From JAGIBJ01 sp032119595 (GTDB lineage: Bacteria > Actinomycetota > Thermoleophilia > Solirubrobacterales > Solirubrobacteraceae): a stretch of DNA of 64,000 bases. The notes beneath the pieces were generated by a model. That model saw only the letters and a list, made by a program, of their open reading frames with translations, made no database searches and was not told the origin of the DNA. Position numbers and translations under genes: made by a program. The stretch's first letter is position 1. Each line of letters begins with the position of its first letter. This document shows, piece by piece, positions 44,869-54,192 of the stretch. The stretch is from the NCBI GenBank assembly GCA_032119595.1, contig JAUMBQ010000005.1:62001-126000 (forward strand), read 5' to 3'.

Positions 44869-46143
44869 CTAGCTCCGGACGTGTCCGTCGCCCCAGGCGA
44901 CGTACTTGGAGGTACACAGCTCGCGGAGGCCGATCGGGCCGCGCGCGTGAAGTTTCTGCGTCGAGATGCCGATCTCGGAGCCCTTGCCGAACTCGGCACC
45001 GTCGGTGAATCGCGTCGAAGCATTGACGTAAACGCACGCTGCATCCACCCGGCGAGTGAACGCTCGGGCCGCCTGCGTGTCCGCAGTAATGATCGCCTCG
45101 GAGTGGCCGGAGCCGTGCGCAGCAATGTGCGCGAGCGCGTCCTGCAGCGAATCAACGACGCGGATCGAAAGGATCAGCGCGAGATACTCGGTGTCCCAGT
45201 CTTCGTCGACCGCGTCGACGAGCCGTGGCGCCAGTTCGGCCGGCGCCACGGCCTTGGTGCTTGCGTCGACGCGCAATTCGACGCCGAGGCGATCGAGTTC
45301 CGTGAGCAGCCCCGGCAGCAAGGCCTCAGCGACGTCCTGGTGCACGAGCAGCGTCTCGGCGGCGTTGCAGACGCCCGGCCGCTGCGTCTTGGCGTTGACG
45401 ACGATGCGGGCGGCCGCGTCGAGGTCACCGGCTGCGTCGACATACACGTGGCAGAGCCCCGCGGCGGCGTAGATCACCGGTACGGTCGCGACGCCCTGGA
45501 GCGCGGCTTTGAGGCCGGCGCCGCCACGCGGGAAGATCAAGTCGACGAGCCCGTCTTGGGTGGCGAGTTCGGCCAGTTCAGCATGCCCGCCACCGGCGAC
45601 CAGGCCGATCGCTCCCGCCGGAACGCCAGCTGCTTCGGCGGCTTCAGCCGCGATCCGGGCGAGCACGGCGTTCGTCCGAGCGGCGGAGCTGCTGCCGCGC
45701 AACACGCACGCGTTGCCCGACTTCAGGCACAGCGCCACCGCGTCGATCGTCACGTTCGGACGAGCCTCGTAGATCACGCCGACGACCCCGAATGGGACCA
45801 GTTCGCGACGCAGCTCGATGCCGTTGGGGAGCCGCCCGCCGTCGACGACCTCGCCCACCGGATCCGGCAGCGTCGCGACGTCACGGGCCTGTTCGGCGAT
45901 GCCGGCTACGCGCTCGGGCGTGAGCGTGAGTCGATCGATCAGGGCATCGCTCAGGCCGGCCAGTTTGCCGTCGTCGAGGTCGCCCTGGTTGGCGGCCAGG
46001 ATCGCGTCGGTCTGCGCCACGAGCGCATCGGCGATGGCGCGCAGCGCGCGATTCTTCGTGTCGGTGTCGAGGACAGCGAGTTCGCCGGCCGCGGCCTTGG
46101 CCGCCCGGCAGATCTGCTCGACGCTCTGAGAGGCGATGGCCAT
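44869..46143 (-). CDS. proA: Gamma-glutamyl phosphate reductase
   Basis: 424 residues. NADPH-dependent reduction of glutamyl-5-phosphate to glutamate semialdehyde, second step of proline synthesis. An aldehyde-dehydrogenase-like fold with the catalytic cysteine in AKTQRPGVCNAAETLLVH, the GVIYEARPNVT motif and the C-terminal RFTDGAEFGKGSEIGIST. ATG 46143 gives the normal start; the longer frame lacks protein character. About 90 bp separate it from proB. Confidence 0.97.
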   Translation of the reverse strand: MAIASQSVEQICRAAKAAAGELAVLDTDTKNRALRAIADALVAQTDAILAANQGDLDDGKLAGLSDALIDRLTLTPERVAGIAEQARDVATLPDPVGEVVDGGRLPNGIELRRELVPFGVVGVIYEARPNVTIDAVALCLKSGNACVLRGSSSAARTNAVLARIAAEAAEAAGVPAGAIGLVAGGGHAELAELATQDGLVDLIFPRGGAGLKAALQGVATVPVIYAAAGLCHVYVDAAGDLDAAARIVVNAKTQRPGVCNAAETLLVHQDVAEALLPGLLTELDRLGVELRVDASTKAVAPAELAPRLVDAVDEDWDTEYLALILSIRVVDSLQDALAHIAAHGSGHSEAIITADTQAARAFTRRVDAACVYVNASTRFTDGAEFGKGSEIGISTQKLHARGPIGLRELCTSKYVAWGDGHVRS

Positions 46144-46233
46144 GACGGTCCATGGTATCGCCGTCCCGGCCCGCGGGCGGTAGGGGTTGGCTTCGGCGCC
46201 CACGCGGGCGCCCGATCACCGTCGAACGCGTGG

Positions 46234-47331
46234 TTAGTCCGTCAGGACGAAGTAGTCCCGATGGACGACTTCGTCCGGCGGAACCGGGTCGAACGTGGCG
46301 AGCTCGGAGCTGCGTTTGCCTGCGGCCGCACGGAGTTCCACGGCGTCGTATTGCGCGAGGCCCTTGCCGACCGGGTAGCCGCCGGAGACGACATCGATCG
46401 CGTCGCCGGCGCGGAAGTCGCCGTTGACGTGCGTGACACCAACCGGCAGGAGCGAGACGCCGTCGGTACGCAGCGCGTTGGCGGCGCCCGCGTCGACCTC
46501 GACCGTGCCCTTGGACGGCTTGGCGAACCGAAGCCAGAGCTTGAACGAACTGTGCTGGCCATCGCCAGCAGGGAAGCGCGTTCCGACGGTCTCGCCGTCG
46601 AGTGCTCGCCCGATCGCGTCCTCGCTCAGCCCACTGCAGATCGTCACCGCGACGCCGGCCGCCGTGGCGATGTCGGCCGAAACGACCTTCGATTGCATGC
46701 CGCCGGAGCCGTGTGCCGACTTGTTCTTGTCGATCGAGAGCGCGTCGAGCTGCGACGGGTTGTCGATCACCGGCACGAGCTCAGCGTTCGGATCCGTCGC
46801 GGGGTTCGCGGTGAACAGGCCGTCGGTCGAGGTCAAGAGGAAGAGGTCGCTGGCGCCGACGAGCGTGGCGACCTGCGCGGCGAGCACGTCGTTGTCGCCG
46901 AAGCTGATCTCCTCGGTCGCCGTGGTGTCGTTCTCGTTGACGACCGGCACGACGCCCCAATCCAGGAGGCGCACGAGCGTACGGCGCGCATTGAGGTAAT
47001 GCTCACGAGCGGAGATGTCGGCGGCCGTGAGCAGCACCTGCGCGGGCACGATTCCGGAGGCCGTGAAGCGCTCCTCCCACTGCCGGTAGAGCGCGCCCTG
47101 CCCCACCGCGCTGGTCGCCTGAAGCTCCTCGATGCGCGTCGGGCGCGCCGTGAGCCCGAGCAGCGGCAGCCCGCAGGCGATGGCGCCAGAGCTGACCACC
47201 ACGAGGCGGTCGCCGAGTGCACGCCGCCGGGCGACCTCGCGAACGACCCGGTCCAGGACTTCGCCGCGAAGCGTGCCGTCGTCCTCGGCCAACACCGAGG
47301 AGCCGAGCTTGATCACGACGGTGCGGGCCAC
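46234..47331 (-). CDS. proB: Glutamate 5-kinase with C-terminal PUA domain
   Basis: 365 residues. Phosphorylates glutamate as the first step of proline synthesis and is normally feedback-inhibited by proline. Amino-acid-kinase domain: VVIKLGSSVLA, VVSSGAIACGL, VPVVNENDTTATEEI, DLFLLTSTDGLF and GTGGM-like HGSGGMQSKV. The PUA domain occupies about residues 275-360. GTG 47331 is preceded by TACGCT 7 nt upstream, suggesting a separate leaderless transcript. Confidence 0.97.
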   Translation of the reverse strand: MARTVVIKLGSSVLAEDDGTLRGEVLDRVVREVARRRALGDRLVVVSSGAIACGLPLLGLTARPTRIEELQATSAVGQGALYRQWEERFTASGIVPAQVLLTAADISAREHYLNARRTLVRLLDWGVVPVVNENDTTATEEISFGDNDVLAAQVATLVGASDLFLLTSTDGLFTANPATDPNAELVPVIDNPSQLDALSIDKNKSAHGSGGMQSKVVSADIATAAGVAVTICSGLSEDAIGRALDGETVGTRFPAGDGQHSSFKLWLRFAKPSKGTVEVDAGAANALRTDGVSLLPVGVTHVNGDFRAGDAIDVVSGGYPVGKGLAQYDAVELRAAAGKRSSELATFDPVPPDEVVHRDYFVLTD

Positions 47332-47338
47332 GGCTGCA

Positions 47339-47344
47339 AGCGTA
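47339..47344 (-). promoter_or_regulatory. Putative leaderless -10 element (TACGCT) for proB
   Basis: On the minus strand TACGCT ends 7 nt before the GTG start of proB, inside the 85-bp gap after obgE. Confidence 0.5.
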
Positions 47345-47416
47345 GTGAACCTACGCGGACCCTTGCTTGGCGCGCCCGAGAGGTGACCCACGCCGTGCCG
47401 ACCCGAAGGCCGGCGA

Positions 47417-48715
47417 CTAGAACTCGAGTTCGAAGACCTCGCCGCCGAGGTCGACCTCGTCGCCGGGTTTGAACCCGAGCGACTCCAGGCGGTCGATCAC
47501 GCCGAGCACGCGGAGACGCTTTTCCACGTGCGCGAGGGCGTCCTCGTTCTCCAGGTCGAAGCGCCGGACCAGCGTGGTGACCTGCGCCGAGACGACCTTG
47601 AAGGTCGACGGGCCGGTGCGCTCGACCTCGATCGTCGACTTGGAACGCGGGCGGAAGACCATGTGCGCGGCGATCGACTCCTCGACCGGGCTGTGCGGCG
47701 CGAGTTCCTCGGGGTGGGCCGAGCGGGGCGGCACGAGGCGAAGGAGTTCACGCGCGAGCTCGGAGATGCCGGTGTTCGTGGCGCTGGAGGTGATGACGAT
47801 CGGGACGTCGGGGCCCAGCTTCTCGGTCCATTCCATGACCGCGAGCTCGGCATCGTCGGGCGCGACGAGGTCGACTTTCGACAGAACGAGGATGCGCGGC
47901 AAGGCGGCGAGGCGTGGGTCGTGCGCCGCCAATTCGGCTTCGATCACGCGGAAGTTCTCCGACGGATCGCTGCCGTCGAGCGGGGCGAGATCGAGCACGT
48001 GCGCGATCGTCTGGCAGCGCTCGATGTGCGCGAGGAAGTCGTGACCGAGCCCAAGGCCTTCGTTGGCGCCCTCGATCAGCCCGGGGATGTCGGCGATGAC
48101 GAGCTGACGGCCGTCGGCCTCGATCGTGCCGAGGATCGGCTCGAGCGTGGTGAACGGGTAGCTGGCGACCTTCGGCGTGGCACGCGTCATCGCGGCCAGG
48201 AGCGACGACTTGCCGGCGTTCGGCACGCCAACCAGGCCGACATCGGCCAGGAGCTTGAGCTGAAGATCGATCCACTGCTCGGCGCCAGGAAGGCCGCGCT
48301 CGGCGAACTTCGGGGCCTGGCGGGTGGAGGTGGTGAAGTGCTTGTTGCCTCGGCCGCCGCTGCCACCCTTGGCGACCAGGAGGCGCTGGCCCGGTCGCAC
48401 GAGGTCGTGGACCACGCCGTTCTGCAGCGTGACCTGGGTGCCGGGCGGGATCGGAATGGTCAGGTTCTCGCCGCGTTTGCCGTCGCGACCGCTGCCTTCG
48501 CCGTGGTGGCCGCGCTCAGCGCGGAAGTGCACCTTGCGCGCGAAGGCGCGCAGGTCGCGGAGGTCGTCGGAGCAGACGAGCCACACGGAACCACCGTGCG
48601 CGCCGTCGCCTCCGTCCGGGCCTCCACGCGGCACGTGGGCTTCGCGACGGAAGCTGACCGACCCGTGCCCGCCGTCGCCGCCGACGACGTTGATCCTCGC
48701 GTGGTCCGAAAGCAC
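47417..48715 (-). CDS. obgE: GTPase Obg (CgtA), ribosome assembly and stress
   Basis: 432 residues. An Obg glycine-rich domain (GGDGGHGSVSFRREA, GRDGKRGENL, GGSGGRGNKHF) is followed by a GTPase domain (GVPNAGKSSLL, DIPGLIEGA, LSKVDLV) and a C-terminal OCT domain (FEVERT..F-like region to VFELEF). The OCT domain is typical of Gram-positive Obg proteins. GTG 48715 has TAGGAT 6 nt upstream and no Shine-Dalgarno. In most actinobacteria it follows rpmA directly; here two plus-strand genes lie between. Confidence 0.98.
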   Translation of the reverse strand: MLSDHARINVVGGDGGHGSVSFRREAHVPRGGPDGGDGAHGGSVWLVCSDDLRDLRAFARKVHFRAERGHHGEGSGRDGKRGENLTIPIPPGTQVTLQNGVVHDLVRPGQRLLVAKGGSGGRGNKHFTTSTRQAPKFAERGLPGAEQWIDLQLKLLADVGLVGVPNAGKSSLLAAMTRATPKVASYPFTTLEPILGTIEADGRQLVIADIPGLIEGANEGLGLGHDFLAHIERCQTIAHVLDLAPLDGSDPSENFRVIEAELAAHDPRLAALPRILVLSKVDLVAPDDAELAVMEWTEKLGPDVPIVITSSATNTGISELARELLRLVPPRSAHPEELAPHSPVEESIAAHMVFRPRSKSTIEVERTGPSTFKVVSAQVTTLVRRFDLENEDALAHVEKRLRVLGVIDRLESLGFKPGDEVDLGGEVFELEF

Positions 48716-48721
48716 CTAGCG

Positions 48722-48727
48722 ATCCTA
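48722..48727 (-). promoter_or_regulatory. Putative leaderless -10 element (TAGGAT) for obgE
   Basis: On the minus strand TAGGAT ends exactly 6 nt before the GTG start of obgE. Confidence 0.55.
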
Positions 48728-48901
48728 CGGGGTGGCTGGCAACGGCGGGCCGCGACTCCCCCGGGCCCAGCCTTGATGGCGTTTGGAGCGCTCACCACCT
48801 CAGCGGCACGACATCCCTGCTCGGAGCGAACTTCGGACGATGCGGGATCATCCGGCCTGGCGCACTGGAGTCCGTCCGGCACGGTCCGTAGCTTGCCGTG
48901 G

Positions 48902-50140
48902 GTGTCACCCCGTCGTGTGAGCTTGGTCCGCAGCGTGCTGCTGCTGGCGCTCGCGACGAGCGTCGGCCCCTCCCCCGCGCTCGCCGCCACCGGCGGCGCG
49001 CACCTGCCAGGCGGCGCTGAGAGCGCCGTACCCGCGCCATCGTCAGGCCCACTCGTCGGGCCCGGTGCCGCGGAAGGGCCGCCGGCCACCGCGCCGGCCG
49101 CGGACTCAGCGAACCAGGCCGAGCCCGTCGCGCTCGTCCCGTCGCCGCCGGCGATGCCGGTGCTCGCCTCCGCTGCCCGCAAGGTCGACGATCCCATCCC
49201 GACCGACGTCGCGGCGCTGAGCACGCCGTCGATGATCGCCGCGATCGACGGACACGTCGTGATCGTCCGCCAACGGATGAGCCGCTCGGAACTCGTCGAC
49301 CTCGCCGAGCCGTCCTCGCCGCGGGTGCTGCTCTCAAGCACCCGGCCGTTCGGTATGCCGCAGGCGGGCCGGGACGCTGCTGGCCGTGCGGTCATCGTCG
49401 CGTCGCCCTGCGCGGGTGCCGACGCCGTGGTGCGACTCGGCCAGGCGCCGCGATGCCCGCTTCGCGCGATCGACGCGCTCACCGGCGCCTCGCGGCCGCT
49501 GCCGGGGACCACGGGAGCGCTCGCCGGCGATCTGGCGGGCGAGCGACTGGTCTTCACGCGTCGTTCTCCGTCTGCGGGGGTGCGACTCTATGAGTCGGCG
49601 GCGGGCGCCGCAGCGCAAGTGGTCGAGTTGCCGCAGCTCGGGAAGCCAGGCGATGGCTGGACGGCGGCCTCCGGCAAGCCCGCGCCTGGGAGCCTGCGCG
49701 CCGGCGGATTCGACGTCGACCCGGCCGGCCGCCTCGCGATCGTGCTCGAGTACGTCGCTGCCAAACCGGAGTTCAGTTCTGGGCTGTGGGTCCGCCAGGC
49801 GACGCTCGGTTGGCACCGGCTCACCACCATCGGCACCACGTTCGCAGGGCTCGGCACGCGCCACGTCATGGGCCCCAACCTCGATGCCACGGGAGCGATC
49901 GCGTACGTGGAAGGCGTCATCGAGGCTCCGAGCTTTGTCGGGCGCTGGGACGACGACGGCACCGCCACCTTCCGCCTCAGCGTGCGGCGCTCGATCGGCC
50001 GTTCGACCATCCTCCGGGACACGGCCTTCGACCGCGGCCGCCTGCTCTTCGTCGATTGGCTCCCGGGCGCGCCGTGCGGCAGCGAGGGTGCTTTGGCCTG
50101 CGGCCTGCGGGCCCTGGGGCCCGTGCTCTCCAGCAGCTGA
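48902..50140 (+). CDS. Secreted protein of unknown function, possible beta-propeller
   Basis: 412 residues from GTG 48902 (a second GTG lies at 48917). Signal peptide VSLVRSVLLLALATSVGPSPALA, a Pro/Ala-rich spacer of about 60 residues, then about 300 residues of short strands with recurring 'G..V.....G.RLVF/LLFVD' blades, reminiscent of TolB/WD-like propellers but without a countable repeat. Four to six cysteines could make disulphides (SPCAGAD, PRCPL, APCGSEGALACG). TAGCTT lies 7 nt before the start. It is inserted, on the opposite strand, into the otherwise conserved rpmA-obgE junction. Confidence 0.72.
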   Translation: MSPRRVSLVRSVLLLALATSVGPSPALAATGGAHLPGGAESAVPAPSSGPLVGPGAAEGPPATAPAADSANQAEPVALVPSPPAMPVLASAARKVDDPIPTDVAALSTPSMIAAIDGHVVIVRQRMSRSELVDLAEPSSPRVLLSSTRPFGMPQAGRDAAGRAVIVASPCAGADAVVRLGQAPRCPLRAIDALTGASRPLPGTTGALAGDLAGERLVFTRRSPSAGVRLYESAAGAAAQVVELPQLGKPGDGWTAASGKPAPGSLRAGGFDVDPAGRLAIVLEYVAAKPEFSSGLWVRQATLGWHRLTTIGTTFAGLGTRHVMGPNLDATGAIAYVEGVIEAPSFVGRWDDDGTATFRLSVRRSIGRSTILRDTAFDRGRLLFVDWLPGAPCGSEGALACGLRALGPVLSSS

Positions 50141-50288
50141 CACGTTGCGTTCCGCGATCCGGCAGCGCTGGCAGCGCGCCTGGCGGGGCTGCTGAACCGC
50201 AGGGCCAGATGCGCCTGACGGGCTTTGTACCGCGGCGCCAGATACGCGCCCGGCGGCGCGGTTCGACCGCGGCGCTAGCCTCGGCCGC

Positions 50289-50972
50289 ATGTCTGATTCC
50301 GTCCTGTTGATCACCGGAGCGTCGAGCGGCATCGGCGCCGAGACCGCGCGGCAAGCCGTCGCTTCGGGGCTCCGCGTCGTGCTCGCCGCACGCAGCGCTG
50401 ACAAGCTCGAAGCGCTCGCCGCGGAGCTCGGCGGCGCCGAGCACGCGATCGCGGTCGCGACCGATGTGACCGACTTCGCGAGCCTCGAAGCAGCTGTGCA
50501 GCGTGCCGTCTCGGAATACGGCCAGCTCGATGCCGTCTTTGCGAATGCCGGATTCGGCGCTCAGCGGAGTTTTCTCGGCGACACGACCGACCACTGGCGC
50601 GACATGGTGCTCACCAACGTGCTCGGCGCGGCCTTTACGATCCGGGCCGCCCTCCCTGCGCTCTACGAGTCGAAAGGCCACCTCCTCCTCACCGGCTCCG
50701 TCGCCGGCCGCCGCTCGATCCCCGGCTCGCTTTACAGCGCCACGAAGTTCGCCGTCCACGGCATGAGCGAGTCGCTCCGCCTGGAGGTCGACGGCAAGAT
50801 CCGCGTGACGACGATCGCGCCCGGCATGGTCGACACCCCGTTCTTCGACAACCCCGTCGAGAACGCCCTCCAGCCCGCCGACATCGCCCGAGCCGTGCTC
50901 TACGCCCTGGACCAGCCGGCGCACGTCGACGTGAACGAGATCCTCATTCGCCCGACGGCCCAGCCGATCTAG
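50289..50972 (+). CDS. Short-chain dehydrogenase/reductase (classical SDR)
   Basis: 227 residues. NAD(P)-binding TGASSGIG, the NAG motif (FANAGFG), catalytic Ser in LLTGSVAG and YxxxK in YSATKFAVHG are all present. ARS after the second strand suggests NADP(H) preference. Closest in style to YdfG/serine-dehydrogenase-like SDRs, but the substrate is not predictable. TAGCCT lies 7 nt before the ATG. Followed by the tandem P5 palindromes. Confidence 0.92.
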   Translation: MSDSVLLITGASSGIGAETARQAVASGLRVVLAARSADKLEALAAELGGAEHAIAVATDVTDFASLEAAVQRAVSEYGQLDAVFANAGFGAQRSFLGDTTDHWRDMVLTNVLGAAFTIRAALPALYESKGHLLLTGSVAGRRSIPGSLYSATKFAVHGMSESLRLEVDGKIRVTTIAPGMVDTPFFDNPVENALQPADIARAVLYALDQPAHVDVNEILIRPTAQPI

Positions 50973-50998
50973 CGAGCCCGCCGGCTTGGCCCCACCAG

Positions 50999-51127
50999 CC
51001 GGAGAAGTTGGGTTGCTTTGGGCTGGCATAGCCATCCGATTCCAACCCAACTTGGAGGTGGTCGCCGACCCGGAGAAGTTGGGTTGCTTTGGGCTGGCAT
51101 AGCCATCCGATTCCAACCCAACTTGGA
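50999..51127. repeat. Tandem pair of identical 58-bp palindromes, family P5
   Basis: Copies 50999-51056 and 51070-51127 are identical over 58 bp (period 71). Each has perfect outer arms aagttgggtt / aacccaactt and an inner tggc-ata-gcca hairpin. They lie in the convergent gap between the SDR gene and rpmA. Confidence 0.9.
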
Positions 51128-51169
51128 CTCGGCAGCGAGGGCCGACCGCGCCACTCGGCCCGAAACGAC

Positions 51170-51207
51170 AGAAGCCGCCCCGAGCCTGATGGCTCGGAGC
51201 GGCTTCT
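51170..51207 (-). terminator. Intrinsic terminator of the rng-rplU-rpmA unit
   Basis: Stem agaagccgc-c-ccgagcc / ggctcgg-a-gcggcttct with a tgat loop: 16 pairs and one mismatch. On the minus strand it is followed by GTCGTTTC. It starts 26 bp beyond the rpmA stop. Confidence 0.75.
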
Positions 51208-51233
51208 GAAAACTCTCGAAGAGTGGCTGCGAA

Positions 51234-51509
51234 CTAGGCCGCGGCCTTCGTCTCTTCTGCGTGAGGCTGCACCGAAATGGTGCGGCCACGCCAACCGGTG
51301 GTGAACTGCACCTTGCCGGGGCGCGTCGCGAAGACGGTGTGGTCACGGCCAAGGCCGGTGCCCTCACCGCTGCGGAAGCGGGTGCCACGCTGACGGACGA
51401 TGATCTCGCCGCCGGTGACGGCCTGACCTGCGAACAGCTTGACGCCGAGGCGCTTGCTGTTTGAATCGCGGCCGTTCTTGGATGAGCCGAGGCCCTTCTT
51501 ATGCGCCAT
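51234..51509 (-). CDS. rpmA: 50S ribosomal protein L27
   Basis: 91 residues beginning MAHKKGLGSSKNGRDS, the processed-type N-terminus that reaches the peptidyl transferase centre; the cleaved propeptide of Firmicutes is absent. The core GVKLFAGQAVTGGEIIVRQRGTRF and GLGRDHTVFA are standard. Its start lies inside the 3' end of rplU (11-bp overlap). Confidence 0.98.
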   Translation of the reverse strand: MAHKKGLGSSKNGRDSNSKRLGVKLFAGQAVTGGEIIVRQRGTRFRSGEGTGLGRDHTVFATRPGKVQFTTGWRGRTISVQPHAEETKAAA

Positions 51510-51810
51510 GGATCTCCTGGATCGTGATGCGCGTGAGCTCCTGGCGGTGCCCGGTGGTCCGCTTGTAGCCGCGCTTCGGCTTGAACTTGAAGATGCGGAT
51601 CTTCTCTCCGCGCTCGTGACCCACGACCTTGGCCGTCACCTTGGTCTTGGCGAGCTTGTCGCCAGCGAAGGTGATGTCGGTCGAGCGTACGAGGAGGGGC
51701 TGCAGTTCGACCGTGGAGTCGACGTCGGCGGCCAGGCGCTCAACGAGGAGCTCCTGTCCGGCTTCGACGCGGTACTGCTTACCGCCTGTTTTGACAATCG
51801 CGTATGCCAT
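51499..51810 (-). CDS. rplU: 50S ribosomal protein L21
   Basis: 103 residues, family length: AIVKTGGKQYRVEAGQELLVE at the start and FKPKRGYKRTTGHRQ.LT.I.I..I at the end, which binds 23S rRNA. It begins only 1 bp after the RNase E/G stop and overlaps rpmA by 11 bp, so all three are cotranscribed. Confidence 0.98.
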   Translation of the reverse strand: MAYAIVKTGGKQYRVEAGQELLVERLAADVDSTVELQPLLVRSTDITFAGDKLAKTKVTAKVVGHERGEKIRIFKFKPKRGYKRTTGHRQELTRITIQEIHGA

Positions 51811-51811
51811 G

Positions 51812-54181
51812 TCAGCTCTCTGAGGACTTCGCAGATCCGCGGGACGCGGACGTGCGGCGGCGCACTCGACGGCGCCGCGGAGCCGGAGATTCTACGGCAT
51901 CGCCGGACTCGGCGTCGGCCGAGGCCGACGGGTCGCCATTTTCCGAGGCTACAGGCGGTGTTGCCTCAGCATCCGGGGTAGCCGTGGCGACCGCACCAGC
52001 GGGCTCCGCACCGGCATCGGCCGTCGTCGCTTCGGCCGCCGCAGGCTCGACCGGCTTGGGCTTGGCGCGGCTGCGCCGAGCACGCGGCTTCGGCGCCGGC
52101 TTCGGCGTGTCCTCGTCGGTCGCGAGCGCGTCCTTGGCGTCGGGCGACGGCAATTCGGCCGAGCCCTCACCGGGATGCGGCTGGTCCTGCCCGGTGAGCG
52201 TCTCGCCCAGGCTTCCGACGCCAGCACCGGCCGCGGCAATCGCCGCTTCGTCCGTCGCCTTGGCGTCGTCCTCAGCCGTTCGAGCGGCGGCCTCTTCGGC
52301 GCGGGTAGCAGCGAGCGCCGCGCTCGGGCGCCGTGAGCTTGGACGGACGGCCGCGCCAGCGGCCGGAGCGTCCGCAACCAGTCGACGGCGACGCGCCGCA
52401 CCGGAGGCCTGCGAGGCGCTGGCCTCGGGGCCGTCAGCGAGGACGGCGTCGGCCGACGTGCGACCAGCCGACTCGATGCGCACGAGGCGCTTCTCGCCGA
52501 TCAACTTACCCGCCCCAGAGACCGACACGATGTAACCGTCGATCTTGGCGACGGCACGATCCATGTCGTACATGTGCGGCTCGATGATGTGCACGAGCAC
52601 CTCATCGCCCTCACGGAACGGGATGGCGCGCTCTCCGACCTCGTCGGCGGGGCCCGCCATAAGGATCTCCATGTGCGAGAGCGGGAGGCCCTCAGAGCCC
52701 TCGAAGTGGAACCGCTTGCCGGTCGTCTCTTCCAGGTCGCGCAGCACGAAGCCGCCCTCGCCGGTGAAGACCTGGCTGACGCGCGGGTTCATCTGCACGA
52801 GGAAGGCTTCGTCGGTGCGCTTGGCCTTGCGGGCGATCTCGCGCAGTTCACGCTCGTGATCGAGCGCGATGGTCTCCTCGGAGCGCACGACGCCTTCGCC
52901 GTGGCAGGTCGGGCAGGGCCGCGTGATGATCTCGCGGACGCCCTCCGTCACGTTCTGGCGGGTCATCTCGACGAGCCCGAGCTTGCTCAGCTCGGCCGTG
53001 TACGTCTTGGTGCGGTCGGATTCCAGCGCCGTCCGCAGGACCTTCAGCACGGCATCGCGGTTCTTCGCGCGAGCCATGTCGATGAAGTCGATGACGATGA
53101 TGCCGCCGATGTCGCGCAGACGCAGCTGGCGCACCACCTCGTCCGCGGCCTCAAGGTTGATCTTCGTGATCGTGTCCTCGAGGCGGGCCTGCTTGCCCTT
53201 GCCGACGAACGACCCCGAGTTCACGTCGATGACCGTGAGGGCCTCGGCGTAGTCAATGATCAGGTACCCGCCGGAGGGCAGATCGACGCGCTTGGCGAGC
53301 AAGCCCTCGATCTCCTCGTCGACGGAGTACTCCTCCAGCAGCGGCTTGCGTCCGCGGTAACGCTCGACCTTGTCGGCGAGTTCCGGCGCCGTGCGCTGCA
53401 GGAAGCCGACGAGGCGCTCGTACTGGGCGTCGTCGTCGATCAGCGCACGCTCGAAGTCGTCGGCGAAGATGTCGCGCACGACGCGCACCGCGAGGTCGGC
53501 CTCCTGGAACACCAGTGAGGGGGCCTGCGACTTCTTGACGCGCGCCTCGAGCACCTCATGGAGCTTCTTGAGGTAGAGCATCTCCCGCTCAAAGCCGGCG
53601 CGGGTAGCGCCGTGGGCCGCCGTACGCACGATCACGCCGCCGGACCCGGTGTCGATGCCCTTGATTTCCTTGCGCAGGCGCTCGCGCTCGCGGTCCTCCA
53701 GGCGCTTGGACACGCCGGTGCCTTCACCCGTCGGCGTGTACACGAGGTACCGGCCAGCGATGGTGAGCTCCATCGAGAGGCGCGCGCCCTTGCTCTTGAG
53801 CGGGTCCTTGATCACCTGCACGGTGATCTCCTGACCCGGCCGCAGCAGGTCGCTGATCTTGGGGCCGTTGGCGGGCCCGCGGCCGCGCTTGACCTGCTCG
53901 ACGCCCGGGATCACGATCTCGTCGACGTGCAGGAAGCCGTTCTTGTCGAGCCCGATGTCGACGAAGGCCGCCTCGAGCCCGGGCAGTACGTTGTCGACCT
54001 TGCCCTTGTAGACGTTGCCGACGATGGACCGGTTGCCGCGGCGCTCGAAGTAGAGCTCGGCGACTTGGTAGCCCTCGGCGGGATCGGCCTTACGACGCCG
54101 ATTCGGGGCTGAGGTGGAGCGTTCGAGGAGCGCGACGCGGGTTTCACCGCGGTCTGCACTGACCAGGACCTGTTTTTTCAT
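51812..54181 (-). CDS. rng: Ribonuclease E/G family endoribonuclease
   Basis: 789 residues. Endonuclease for rRNA maturation and mRNA decay. After a short basic N-terminus, an S1 domain (GNVYKGKVDNVLPGLEAAFVDIG) and RNase H-like catalytic core follow, with metal-binding Asp in TVIDVNSG and IDFIDM, and the Zn-link CPTCHGEG (CPxCxG). A TRAM-like domain at about 525-575 (FREGDEVLVHII... KLIGEKRL) and a disordered Ala/Pro/Glu tail of about 210 residues with basic patches complete it. In actinobacteria the gene is called rne or rng; the tail favours a scaffold-like role. Leads rplU-rpmA. Confidence 0.96.
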   Translation of the reverse strand: MKKQVLVSADRGETRVALLERSTSAPNRRRKADPAEGYQVAELYFERRGNRSIVGNVYKGKVDNVLPGLEAAFVDIGLDKNGFLHVDEIVIPGVEQVKRGRGPANGPKISDLLRPGQEITVQVIKDPLKSKGARLSMELTIAGRYLVYTPTGEGTGVSKRLEDRERERLRKEIKGIDTGSGGVIVRTAAHGATRAGFEREMLYLKKLHEVLEARVKKSQAPSLVFQEADLAVRVVRDIFADDFERALIDDDAQYERLVGFLQRTAPELADKVERYRGRKPLLEEYSVDEEIEGLLAKRVDLPSGGYLIIDYAEALTVIDVNSGSFVGKGKQARLEDTITKINLEAADEVVRQLRLRDIGGIIVIDFIDMARAKNRDAVLKVLRTALESDRTKTYTAELSKLGLVEMTRQNVTEGVREIITRPCPTCHGEGVVRSEETIALDHERELREIARKAKRTDEAFLVQMNPRVSQVFTGEGGFVLRDLEETTGKRFHFEGSEGLPLSHMEILMAGPADEVGERAIPFREGDEVLVHIIEPHMYDMDRAVAKIDGYIVSVSGAGKLIGEKRLVRIESAGRTSADAVLADGPEASASQASGAARRRRLVADAPAAGAAVRPSSRRPSAALAATRAEEAAARTAEDDAKATDEAAIAAAGAGVGSLGETLTGQDQPHPGEGSAELPSPDAKDALATDEDTPKPAPKPRARRSRAKPKPVEPAAAEATTADAGAEPAGAVATATPDAEATPPVASENGDPSASADAESGDAVESPAPRRRRVRRRTSASRGSAKSSES

Positions 54182-54192
54182 CAGGGTCCGTT

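Noticed and set aside
47528..48901. In-frame extension of the secreted-protein gene back across obgE
   Set aside because: It is the antisense of obgE; the signal peptide and -10 element place the start at 48902.
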